DNA from: Varroa destructor
Lineage: Eukaryota; Arthropoda; Arachnida; Mesostigmata; Varroidae
NCBI RefSeq assembly: GCF_002443255.2
Contig: NW_019211454.1
Span: 34,578,061-34,642,060, forward strand
Direction: 5' to 3'
Length of the DNA: 64,000 nt
Shown: positions 38,501 through 48,442 of the stretch, in pieces
Position numbering within the stretch: position 1 is the first letter of the stretch
How the letters are laid out: the number at the start of each line of letters is the position of its first letter
The notes under the pieces: generated by a model
Seen by the model: only the letters and a program-made list of their open reading frames with translations
What the model was told of the DNA's origin: nothing
Databases searched by the model: none
Program-made: the position numbers and the translations under genes

Positions 38501-39672
38501 ACCGCTAGAGACCCAAGACGGCGTGTACAACAACATTGTACAACGTGGCCCGCCATATGCTGAAATCGTTTTCTGTTAGTCTAAAGTGTATAACTTCGAA
38601 AAAAAAACGTCCTTATTACCGCGCAAGTTCTCGGATCACACTGAATGGAAGCACATTCGGCGCATTGGTTTAGTCCGCCAGGATCTCCCTTTGCTCTGCT
38701 GGACGTCGGCCCGCCCAGGCTTCCAGGCGATAAACCCTTGTTGTACTTAGGCGGGCTTGCTACACTCCGGTAGGTGCCAAAAACCAGGTGCTCGATATTC
38801 GGACTATACCTATTCAGCGGAACGTATGAGAGTAAGGTAGAAGGAAACGATATATACATAGAGCAAAAGAGAGGCAATATTGAATCCTAGTGCCGAAAGA
38901 TCAATATCAAATCAATCGTTACTAATGAGAACCTGATGCTCTATAACGGTAGTTTGACCCTTCGTTTGAGTAGTAGAATAGTAGAAAAAATGAGCAGCTT
39001 GATACTGGGAAAGACATGGCAGGGCTTCAAATGGAGGCCAGGTTAGCGCAGGATACATGGTGACAGGATGTTTGCGTCGTATCGGAATTTGCATTCAGGT
39101 AGTAGTTAATCGACAGTAACTCGACGCTCACTGAACCGTACGTGTTCCCATTCTTCCTAGGCCAATATTAAACTACGCGACTACCAATAGAGAACACGAA
39201 TGTATACTTTAGTGTATTTGCCGCGCTCCACCTTTGAGTACCTCTGGGCTAGTCATGGATGCTGGATATCCTTAATTAAAATTCGATGGCTACTCGACAT
39301 TTTAAAGGACTCCGTATGTTAGGGGACTCGCAGATCCGATTGAACCTAAGGATAGGAGTGATGGCAATGATACGTGACACGATAGAACAAGTCTAATGAT
39401 ATTTAGGGTCATTGATTACATGTCTGCACATGCTGCGTCTGTATACATGAAGTAGGTGCGGGGCCGTACCCAGGGTCATTCTTAAGGTTAACCACTCGAT
39501 GCGAGGCGCTCTTCTTTTTCGTCTTGATCGTTTCGGCCAATCGCAGTAGTCGTCCACGATTTTGGCTAAGATCCTCGGGAACAGCCAGTGGCGCGGACAT
39601 CTTGACTTTCGCACGCTGATGGTTCCACTTTCGGCTACTTCTCAAATCCTTTACCGGAACCGTCAGCGCATC
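22363..39672 (-). CDS. Rho guanine nucleotide exchange factor with SH3, DH and PH domains (ARHGEF4/ARHGEF9/SPATA13 group), 5' incomplete
   Basis: Fourteen exons join with matching phases, in transcription order: 39672-39470, 38809-38620, 38052-37642, 36395-36153, 34428-34077, 27893-27712, 26509-26145, 25549-25244, 25119-24972, 24430-24251, 23925-23635, 23506-23195, 23044-22795, 22544-22363 (stop). This gives about 1,204 residues. The first 650 are low-complexity and Ser/Gly/Pro/Asn-rich, with a short basic block [18 protein letters not shown]. An SH3 domain (about 693-751) contains ALWDH, DWWWG and [10 protein letters not shown]. The DH domain spans about 770-957 ([39 protein letters not shown]). 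The PH domain follows at about 970-1105. This order and these motifs are those of collybistin/ASEF, cytosolic activators of Cdc42/Rac-type GTPases in which the SH3 domain restrains the DH domain; Drosophila RhoGEF3 belongs to the same group. The enzymatic role follows from the family. The start codon was not found: exon 39672 opens in phase 0 behind an acceptor, though an in-frame ATG lies inside it. Confidence 0.92.
23635..25119 (-). other. DH (RhoGEF) domain exons
   Basis: Three exons, 25119-24972, 24430-24251 and 23925-23635, form the Dbl-homology domain. Seen in order are [21 protein letters not shown] (CR1, up to the first donor), [17 protein letters not shown] and the CR3 helix [20 protein letters not shown]. 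The Glu of CR1 (TTEQDFV) and the LTPVQR..KYPL core used for GTPase contact are conserved, so catalytic activity is expected. The exon junction E|GYLLRCR sits at the same protein position as in collybistin-type sequences. Confidence 0.92.
24487..24503. repeat. AT dinucleotide microsatellite in RhoGEF intron
   Basis: Short (TA)n run inside the 541-base intron between the first and second DH exons. Confidence 0.85.
25244..25549 (-). other. SH3-domain exon of the RhoGEF
   Basis: Single exon of 102 codons, phase 2 to phase 2. An acidic linker (SSEAEDDDL) is followed by the SH3 domain: the ALWDH motif, acidic [12 protein letters not shown] loop, WWWG n-Src region and [10 protein letters not shown] end. 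The usual ligand-binding residues (the two Trp and the final Pro and Tyr/Phe positions) are present, so the fold looks intact. Confidence 0.9.
27360..27393. repeat. tetranucleotide microsatellite GGAC/GAAC
   Basis: Three to four GACG-type units change into GAAC units, lying in the intron between the exons at 27893-27712 and 26509-26145. Confidence 0.85.
29359..29733 (-). other. unassigned open frame inside the 6.2-kb RhoGEF intron
   Basis: A 124-codon frame on the same strand as the host gene, with mixed, protein-like composition (for example [20 protein letters not shown]). The start is in a poly-Lys stretch encoded by an A run and I recognise no family. It may be a transposon relic, an unused exon or chance. 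The rest of this intron (27894-34076), apart from the SINE, shows nothing definite. Confidence 0.2.
32170..32320 (+). repeat. tRNA-derived SINE-like copy in a RhoGEF intron
   Basis: A-box-like TAGGTTAAGGGG (about 32177-32188) and B box GGTTCAAACCC (32220-32230) are spaced as in a tRNA gene. They are followed by an unrelated body and the tail CTGGACATGTAAAACTCGAAAC, shared with the copy at 1285-1412. It lies in the 6.2-kb intron, antisense to the gene. A full tRNA cloverleaf is not evident, so I call it SINE rather than tRNA. Confidence 0.5.
35579..35820 (-). other. coding-like segment in a RhoGEF intron
   Basis: A frame with Ser/Thr-rich then mixed composition ([15 protein letters not shown]...) follows a usable acceptor (CTGCATGTAG). 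A different frame takes over downstream (35661-35368, [19 protein letters not shown]...). The main transcript closes perfectly in phase without it. It may be an alternative exon or the remains of another gene. Confidence 0.2.
35956..35982. repeat. AT-only inverted repeat
   Basis: AAATTAAAATAT, AGT, ATATTTTAATTT: perfect 12-bp arms with a 3-base centre, within about 120 bases that are almost entirely A and T (35915-36045) in a RhoGEF intron. Confidence 0.8.
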
Positions 39673-40599
39673 CTAGAACATCAAAAGTAAAGGTAACCGA
39701 TTTAGATATTTTTTATAAGAGTAAGATTCTAGGCGTACTGTTCACGCGACCTTACTCCAGGTAACAGATCAATGAAAACAATCAATATTTCCATTTAAGT
39801 GTGTTCTGTAATTAGGTGCCAATGATATCTAGCCGTGGGAGCGATCTTGTCGCTCCGTATTCTCGTTAGTTTACGACATTTCGAACACGACTTAAAAGTC
39901 ATCAGCAATTGAAATTAAAAATCCGATAATTAAGTTCTGTATGCATCGCATACTCCACACTAGATTAGAAACGCATTTATTTCTCATTACCTAAAGAGAA
40001 TTGCTGATCCAGGACAGTGGATCGTCAGTGAGTATAAACGTTACGTAAACAAACATAGACTGAACCATCGACTGAAACCAAAGGGGCTGCATTAGCGCAG
40101 GTCAACATTGTTGAATCAGGTCGTTGCTTTCGATTAGGTTGGAGGGTTTTCGATGACCTTCTGCAATGTTAACCATTAAGCACTACTGCAGCCTTCAGGT
40201 GTGTACCTTGTTTGGCCACCTTTCTAGTAAACTATTACAATCCAACGGATTCGTACAACGACGGTTTACTATCACATTCTTTCAAGGCGAACATTTTCTC
40301 TACTACATAATCGAAATATAATAATAAGTAATCGCATCAGTTTTATCTACTCCGGACAACTGGACTGCCAAGTGCTAAGTGATCCATGACAAATAAAACA
40401 AGGACAACCAAAATTATGCATGAGTCCTTTTTGTTTACATAATTTACTCACGTATAATTTTAGAGCGGGCAAAAACTCCGAATTAGTCATATTTAGAACT
40501 AGCTGTCAAGGAAACCTAACTTTCAGCATAATTTTTGTTATTCATTAATTAGATAAATTTCTCTCGATTTCTTACCTGCTTAGTGTTCACGATGGGCGT

Positions 40600-40605
<6 letters not shown>

Positions 40606-40632
<27 letters not shown>
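40606..40632. repeat. poly(A) run of 27 bases
   Basis: Uninterrupted A run. It could be the tail of a short retroposed copy, but no flanking target-site duplication is evident. Confidence 0.9.
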
Positions 40633-42082
40633 CAATACGAACACTCTTAACACATCTAATGATTTAGCCAGCGACATGTTTATATATAGTATTGTAGAGA
40701 TTGTCACGTTTCGTATGGTTATACACTTCTCATACCGAAATCTGCCTCAGGCTTTCTCCTGTTTCCTCGCTTCTTGTAACAGAAAATACGAAAAACGCCG
40801 TCGAAATGCACCACTACCCTTGTTAAAAGTAACGCCTCGTCCCATACTCGATCTGGTCTTCGCAAATGATTTTCTAGGAAACATCCCCGTGGCTTAGATT
40901 CCGGCATAACAGTTCCCCACACAACCGTAACAAGCCTATGGGCAGACTTGCGCATGATTCGCATCAGCTTCGCACACTGTTCATGCAGAAATGTTATTGC
41001 ACCACATAAGAAAATGTTTCAGTGCTCTAATTCGCCCCTGTCAACGCCTTATGAGGCTAGTCAAATAAACTTTTCAAAATTTGTTTAAAAATGAGTGAAC
41101 GGCTGTATAATTTTCGTTCAATCTTACAGGACGCTCATTATTAAGCGATAAAAAAGATGCTTGCCCCCTAACAATAGCGAAGTGCCGTATGTAAAAGCTT
41201 ATGAACTTTATCAATACCGTCTTTTCTGTTCTTTAAAATTGTTTCGGGGCTGCCTGCTACTTGGGAACGAAGCGATCTTTCGGGCGGTTGTTTCAAAAGC
41301 ATGAATCTACACAAGCTGATTCTGTGCGACACGTACTAATGCAGAGTTAGGCTTATCACAGGTCGACCAAATATATATATCACTTCGAAGGCAGCAAATC
41401 AACAAGAGATAACACGTCTACATGGGTACAGAAATGCGCCGAGCAGATCTTCGAAACCTAATGGAAATAGGCATTGTCACGTGCGATTGGAGCGATTATT
41501 AAGAAAAAAAAGGTGCCTATTTTGACAGCTGGATACTTGAATGTAACTGTCCATTTGAGAGGTGAAGTTCTTTAAGCACTCCATTCAATAATACCATCCT
41601 ACAGCTGTTTGTATATAATTCTGGCCTCGGTTGCAGACGACTCGCAAATGATAAACACAGTTTTGCTGAAGATTCAACAGTACGTATGACATTGTCAGGT
41701 ATACATTTATTTGCGAAAATTATTTTCTTGCAGGAACGTTAATATGCAGCTGAAAAGCTTGTTCGGCTCCACAAACAGAAAACTCCCTAACGAATATCCC
41801 AGCACGTTGTAGGTAGCAAACTTTCGTAGCTGACGTTTCGCTATGAGAACAACTTGAAATACCTATATGCAGGCAAACTTCTGGTTAAGACAAATTTTGA
41901 TAGTATTTTGTCAAAACGAATGCCAAATCATCTGTTAATTAAAATACAGCCTAGTAATCGACGATAGAAAACTGCTAGAAACGTCGTTCTAATCATCGAA
42001 CGTGGCGATAGTTTTTACTGTTTTTTGCTGCTTAAAGCTACAGCTATGAACTAATGGAACAAACGATTAAAAATACTTCAAC

Positions 42083-42109
42083 TATATATATATATATATA
42101 TATATATAT
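42083..42109. repeat. AT dinucleotide microsatellite
   Basis: Uninterrupted (TA)n. Confidence 0.9.
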
Positions 42110-45100
42110 CTAACCCATATGAAAAAATAAAGCTCAACGAGCGGATGGTAACGAATTTAGGAACCAGTAATGATAATAATTGTGGCTTGAAAGGCGAACG
42201 CGTTTTGTTGAAGGAAGGCAACATACCTTGGCAATAGTTACGCACAGAGAGAATGCTTATGGCACCCGTTAGTTCAGATAGGCCAAATTATGCTTACTCA
42301 AGTTCTATAAGGGAGTTAACGAGGTTCATAGGGAAGATTTCAGAAGCGGAAGGTATTCGTCTCTGTGACTCTAGAGCGTCCTTTTTAATTTTGCGAAAAT
42401 GTCTTTCATTCACGAATCATACATGGTCGGCTCTTGCTGCTTTCACTCGGCACTGATTTGGTTAAGGTTCATAACTATATGATTGCAGGAGTCGGCGACG
42501 TGATCGTAGCAATGCAGTATGAGGGTCAGTCTCTATGGATGCCTATCATTTTACTTAATGTTATTGAAATTATAAATAACTTAGTCCACTATTAAATAAA
42601 GAGCCCAGGATTTGCTGTACCTACCTCTAATGCGGTAACAAACAAGAAATGGCTACGTTACATTATTGAGTTCGTTTCGACCTAGAAGCGAGGTTCCATA
42701 ATTCTGGGCACTTCATGCTGGCTCGCGACATAAGACTTCGCTATATCGTAATGAGATCCTTCCGACATCCGACAGTCGATCTTCTTCTAGCAACTTCAAT
42801 TACACTGCTCATAGAGCCAACATATGATGGCAGCAACGCTGACAGTCTTGCTGCGTCTATATAGGATTGATAAGGTAGCTAGCATTTATGAGTCTGTTCC
42901 TTTCTTTTACTGTATTACCATCAGTTATCGTCAACAACGGAGGAGCGTACCGACGCTACAGGTTCGTAGACTTTCCTTTAGTTTTGCTTTCTCCGCTTAA
43001 CCTAATCAGACATGGCCCGCTCCTTTCGATTCTCTGCGTGGTTACCTTTTCTATTGCTTGTTTCAGATTACACTTCGCTTTCGGGGTGGTCTTAGGCACG
43101 GCACGTCCTCTAAACGCAGTCAAATACATACACGTATACCTATACCAGTGTAGCCAGACACAGGTTTACGTCTTCCCACCGTAAAAGAGCACGCCGCTGA
43201 TATGCGTACGTTAGAGAGATCTATCTATTGTATAAGCGCACGCTAAGTATACACGACTATACAGGCAATAACATGTATGTAGGAACTCTAGCTTTTTAGA
43301 GCGGCGCTCCCATTTTCCGTGGTTTATTATGTATAATAAGCTATTATACTGCTCGTCCCGTTGTCCCCGAGTGTAGACGCTACAAAGAAAAGATTTTGAA
43401 AGTAAATGTGGCTCAATGACTTTCAACTTCGCCGGCCCACTACGGAGAATGTATCAATGCTTTTGAAGCCTATTCGATATGTTACATTCGCATGGGTACG
43501 TGTGCATATGTTGATGGCTGTAGAAAAAAATCAGAGAATCAACGATTATGTTTCTGTTTTTCCGTCTTTTTGCCGGCGTGATTTGAATACGTCCTTCAGT
43601 AGTCCGAAGTATCGACGACTTGAACAGCCCAGAGTGGTTGATGGTGGTAGCTGAGGTGATAACGCAAAAGAGGGCGAGTAACGCTACCAGAGAACTGAAA
43701 AAGGCGCACCCAGAAAATTGTTGAAGATCGACAAGGACTGACAACTGAGAAGATCAATCAGCTTTTGGAGCTTGTAACAATGATAACTGGCAACGTTGAG
43801 TAACAGACAGACAGACAGGGGGGTAAAAGATCCGCGCTTGTTCTCGAGGCTAACGTGCAACTCAGTAGAAACAGGCATAAACTGTAGGCCATCTGCTTGT
43901 TGACAAATACGCAAGATGACAGTACACGGAGTAACGCCCGTCCTAAACGAGCCGGATTCAAGGTCATCTAGCGGGATCCATTGCTCTGACTGATTAGGCA
44001 TTAAGTCGCATATCCAATCTAAAGTTATTTTCGTGTATACACTGATAGCTTACGATGATGATGATGATGCATGACCACAAATCAAGTTCACGAATAAGTA
44101 GTGCTATAAAATTAAATAAGGCATGCGGTTTTAGTTATATTTTGTTTGTGCTTTGCTTACACGCAAAGCAAGACACTTTTTGCAAACCTATTTGAAAAAA
44201 GTTGATCTAACTTCAAAAGTTATAGTAACGTTATATGCAGCCAAGTTGCACCCTGCTTTAACCACCGACGGCCACAAGCGTATGCACGCTTTGTGTTAGG
44301 ACACAACGTAGTGTTACTGTGGCAACATTTCCCGCCATATCGTGTCGTGCCCACGTTCCTCTTTCAGGCACGACGTCATCGGCTTTCACCTTACAGCAAC
44401 GGAGAAACAATGTTCTGCATTTAATATCGCGACGTCTATACAATGTCTATGGCAGACTGAGAGTGATTTCGACATGTGAATCTAGTGGAATCTTTCTTTT
44501 TTCCTGCTTGCACCCTGTGCAGCTACAAGCGCCGTTCATCCCGAGGTAGTTCGCTGGCTCACTGTATAGCTGATCATCTATCTCGCTCAAACGCTCGGCG
44601 AATTTCAGCCGTTGCGGCGAAATCTTGCTTCACCGCCGTCGTCGATCGAGCTTCAACTCGATGAGTGTATACATAGCCAGTGCCGAAATCAACAATGAAA
44701 CACGCTCGTAAACGAATAGCTAGACACATTATGCGCGCATGCTCGAAAAAAGAATCCATTCTCCTTGCCATATTGTGGCCCTATGAAAAACTGCCGCTTT
44801 GGGCCAACTGCATTGTCTAGATCCTATGATAACAAAGAATTATTATTATGCATTTGTGTTGATATAGAAAAATGAAAAGCGGTTCCGGCAACGAGGGGGA
44901 ACCCTTCAGCTAGAGACTGGAACCGTTTAATCTAGTACTCTAGTACTTATTCTTTCACAGTATCCCTATCTCCTTTAATGTACTTTGTGTGTCGTTTTTG
45001 CACGCGGGAAACCACAATTAGAATAAAGCTAGCGAATGAATTAATTATTCGTAAAAATAAATACGGCCAACAATCAGCCATCACCTTCCGCTGTTGTTCG

Positions 45101-46241
45101 ACACCTCATCATATAACGTTTACCAGCGGAGTGGCATTTACATGATTAAGTCGGGCAAAATGACAGACAAGCGATAGTGACAACGTAAGAAATCAGGACA
45201 AACTTACCTAGACAATGATGTAGGAACAACAATGTCAATAGAGACGGTCATCGGCGGCAGCAGAGACCTTTCCTATGGGTAGTATACTTTAGCCTCTTTT
45301 TCTATTTACCAAAGAATGCTGTATTTTCAATGGTACACTTTCTTTTAGGCAGTTTTATAGTAGAGGTAGTGGGGGTGTACAACCGCGCGCACATGCCGCA
45401 GATACAACATCCATACTCGCCGCCTAGTACAAACCCCATTCCAGCATCGCCAGAGCAAGAAGAGATTAGCCGTTTTTTTTTTCATAGGGACCGTACTTCT
45501 ACTTTGAATTCAGCAGCTCAACACTACAATCGCATCCTCACGGATATCAGCCCCACGCTGCTACGCAAACAGCGCGCCGAAGCTGAACTAGTACCGAATC
45601 TAGAACGCCACTGTCACTGAATTATATAGAAGTGTTATCTTTCTGTAGAAGAAGAAACTCCTTGTTGCACGTATACGCAGGCTTTCTCTGCGTTGAACTC
45701 GCCTTCTTCTAATTCACTCCACCAAACGTCACTGTATGGTGCCATTACGGAAGTATCAATCCAGGACAAATAGAGGAACGGCTAAGCCGGCGTCTACTTT
45801 GCAGGGCTCAACGAGACCAATCAACATGGTGGATCTTTATCTTCGCCCAGGATACTGGCGGACGTTTGTCAGATACTCACGGTACAGCTAGCTTTTTTTT
45901 GCTCGGCATGACGCGAAGTTGAGTTATATCCTGCAAAAAAGGGAATCGTCCTCACAGAACGGGGATTGTGGCAACTCTTTCTATCTACCGGTTCTTATCG
46001 AACCCAGCCAACTTGTCCAAAAATTACGACAACTATGGACTCCGGTTCAACAAACGACGTCAACTACAGAATACGGGTTACTGTTGTCTGAAATTTAGTT
46101 GACAACTGATTGATGATCATTCGGCAACCTACTGAAGTTATGGAACGGGGAAAAATGATGATCCCCCAAGGCACCACAGCTATTATTATCTCCTACTAGC
46201 GCTGTAGTTAGTAACTGTGGAACTGCTGCTGGTACGCGTGC

Positions 46242-46249
46242 CTATAAAA
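46242..46249 (+). promoter_or_regulatory. orphan TATA box
   Basis: CTATAAAAAG preceded by GC-richer DNA, about 85 bases upstream of an ATG frame (46330-46538, 69 codons beginning MEHIDLTAKTNFIRLNACGR). The frame has no signal peptide or known domain, so either the gene is unrecognised or the TATA is a chance match. Confidence 0.25.
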
Positions 46250-47465
46250 AGCACCACTGAACATCTAATGTAATAGGAAATACTGAAGGTATGATCGATT
46301 AGGCCTAGCATTAGCAGGGCTACCCTATATGGAGCATATCGACCTAACGGCAAAAACGAATTTTATACGATTGAACGCGTGCGGCAGATCCAAAGTACAC
46401 AATCTGAGAAAACCAATGAACACGTATTCTCAAGAAGACATTTTCAGTCCGGCTACCGACCCACTTTCTTCGCATTCTATAATTCACGTTTCCCTTTCAT
46501 TTTTATCCCTTTCCTATAAAAATCTGCCTCGATTTTAAGCCAGGGTGCATGAGGTGCGCGTTACAGGGCCTGTTCGTTCGACCATTTTTGTTGCCTTTTC
46601 AACAGATGACGCTGTTGTCAAAGCTAGCGGTTCTAGCGCATTCAGCCTCCGCCTTGTTTTCGATTTCGTCTCAGAGGAACGTCCCTGATATTATGCTTAA
46701 ACACCCATTGTTAAGTCACCTGTTTTGGAGTGATCTGAAAGGCCATCGGATGAGATTTGGTGTAGAAATCTACGTCATTTGTATAGAAGCTATATTTCGA
46801 TGATCTACTTATGTACACAATCGAGTACTGAGCAGCCTACGATATGCAACAGTATTTAGCTTTATAAGCATCTGCTGTAAAAATAGTGTTTGCTTTAGAG
46901 TTCACATCATTAGTATTTAGTGATAAAAGCATGAGTACTTCATAAATAACTTATTTACAATTTAATGCTTTCTAAGAAGTTGTGCAGTTAAAACCGAATA
47001 CACGTTCTTCTCTCTCGTTCCAACAGAACGATAATAATAACAGACATAAACATATAATCCTCGTGTGACATAACGAAGAGAACTTTAAGGGTTTATATTA
47101 AAGAGCATTATTTACATAGCTAGATGTTAAAAACAAGGAAAAATTAGATCGTGTGACGGCAGATTTGCACCTGAACTATAAAGCAACGTAAGCAACAAGA
47201 GGTCTTTTTTCAGGCAAGTTTTACGAAGGCTAGCGAAGAAAGAGGCGATGCATGGTTAGTCAGTAGACACCGCTAAGAAACGAACGTCAGATCGGGTCTA
47301 CAGAGACGGATAGTAACAATGAACGACCTAAATGGAAAAGTGAAAGGCAGGTTACAATGTCACAATGCAACTGAGCAATGTTCTTTTGAGGCGTACAATG
47401 ATATTAAGGCCTTCAGATTTTATTTGCAGTAGGCGCTTGTACGTAAGCTATTGAACGTAAACAAA

Positions 47466-47469
<4 letters not shown>

Positions 47470-47498
<29 letters not shown>
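47470..47498. repeat. AT dinucleotide microsatellite
   Basis: Uninterrupted (TA)n. Confidence 0.9.
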
Positions 47499-48259
47499 CT
47501 GGGAAAGAGCGAGTTGTTCGTTACCTATAAGGCTGGCCGGAGACTTATTATCGAAGATCGTTTTTACCAGATGAGCATATCATCCAATTTCACAGACAAC
47601 TTCCAGAACAAATTGGTAAATAAAAATTTAGTACGATACAGAACTATCATCTAGGTAACTGCAAGAGTGGCAAAACTTCGAAGGCGAACACCTCACCTTC
47701 ACATGCCGATGCCGCATTGCAGATGCCAGACGCTGTGAGGGTTGTAAAACATAGGATACTCGTATCTGTATGACATTGCTGCGACTCAATCTGTGGGTGG
47801 AGAAATCGAAAATAAAATTTACGTACTTCTATTTCCTGTGCTTCCTTACGGCTGTCGAAACCACCGCTCGTCTTGAGTCATTTTGGAAGCGAAAGACAAA
47901 GAGCGTTGACGAAGACGTTGTAGGACGCTACCTGTTGACCGCAGATCAGTCGGCTTCTATGACCACCGATTCCTCTTTCGGACGTGATACTCGTTTTCGT
48001 AGTGCTACTATCGGCCAGCAAAAGCAAATAGGTAACGAAACTTTGTTTCAAGATGGAACAATATACAGTGCTTATTGATGATGGTAAAAGCAGATGACGA
48101 TGACAGCAGTTCACCACGACTTTCGAGAGCAGCAAATGCAGATTCAAAATTAAAAAAAAAAAAAATAAAAATAGCTGCGCGGACGAGATGTGAAGATATT
48201 ATTAGAAAATAACGGTATATCAGGTCGCTACTGGTGAGCAGCAAATACGTCGTATACAT

Positions 48260-48442
48260 GTGAAGAACTCTGAGTGGCAAATGATCAAACGAAATTTAGC
48301 ATATTTCCGTTATCTTGATGATATCTTTGTAATTCTGTTTGATTCAAATAATATTTGGACTGGATCTTGTTTTCGCTATATGTTCATTTTCGACTCCAAT
48401 ACACCACAATTATCTAATCAAGGGACGCAAAGTATTCAGTAG
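48260..48442 (+). mobile_element. possible Penelope-like reverse transcriptase fragment
   Basis: The frame contains AYFRYLDDIFVILFDS, matching the catalytic RYxDDxFVI motif of Penelope-like and related reverse transcriptases, followed by W-x-G and an F..F...N pattern at the expected distance. The frame stops soon after and no GIY-YIG nuclease or upstream RT motifs are visible. It is too short to be sure: 15 residues carry the case. Confidence 0.4.

Larger units (their letters stand above)
26145..39672 (-). other. N-terminal, disordered half of the RhoGEF (seven exons)
   Basis: These exons encode about 650 residues without a known domain. Visible features are a Cys cluster, [16 protein letters not shown] (exon 38809-38620), Gly/Ser runs ([15 protein letters not shown], exon 34428-34077), a basic patch before the SH3 region (exon 27893-27712) and a Ser/Asn-rich stretch with [18 protein letters not shown] (exon 26509-26145). 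All phases close: 2, 0, 0, 0, 1, 0, 2. Intron 5 is 6.2 kb and holds a SINE-like copy. The donor of exon 36395-36153 is the least certain (CCT|GTACGA; ACG|GTTCGA further on is also in phase 0). Confidence 0.7.
39673..48259. other. mostly noncoding upstream flank of the RhoGEF
   Basis: Upstream exons and the promoter of the RhoGEF may lie here, but none is certain. A minus frame at 40964-40719 begins with ATG and could donate in phase 0 (AGG|GTAGTG at about 40810), without sequence support. A plus frame at 45345-45620 follows a good acceptor (CACTTTCTTTTAG) and has Pro-rich content (HPYSPPSTNPIPASPEQEE) but no partner exon. A TATA box at about 46242-46249 is listed separately. The rest shows nothing. 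Confidence 0.35.

Noticed and set aside
40719..40964. Possible first coding exon of the RhoGEF (minus, ATG start, phase-0 donor)
   Set aside because: Phase fits, but the sequence has no family resemblance and the donor is weak; not enough to attach it to the gene.
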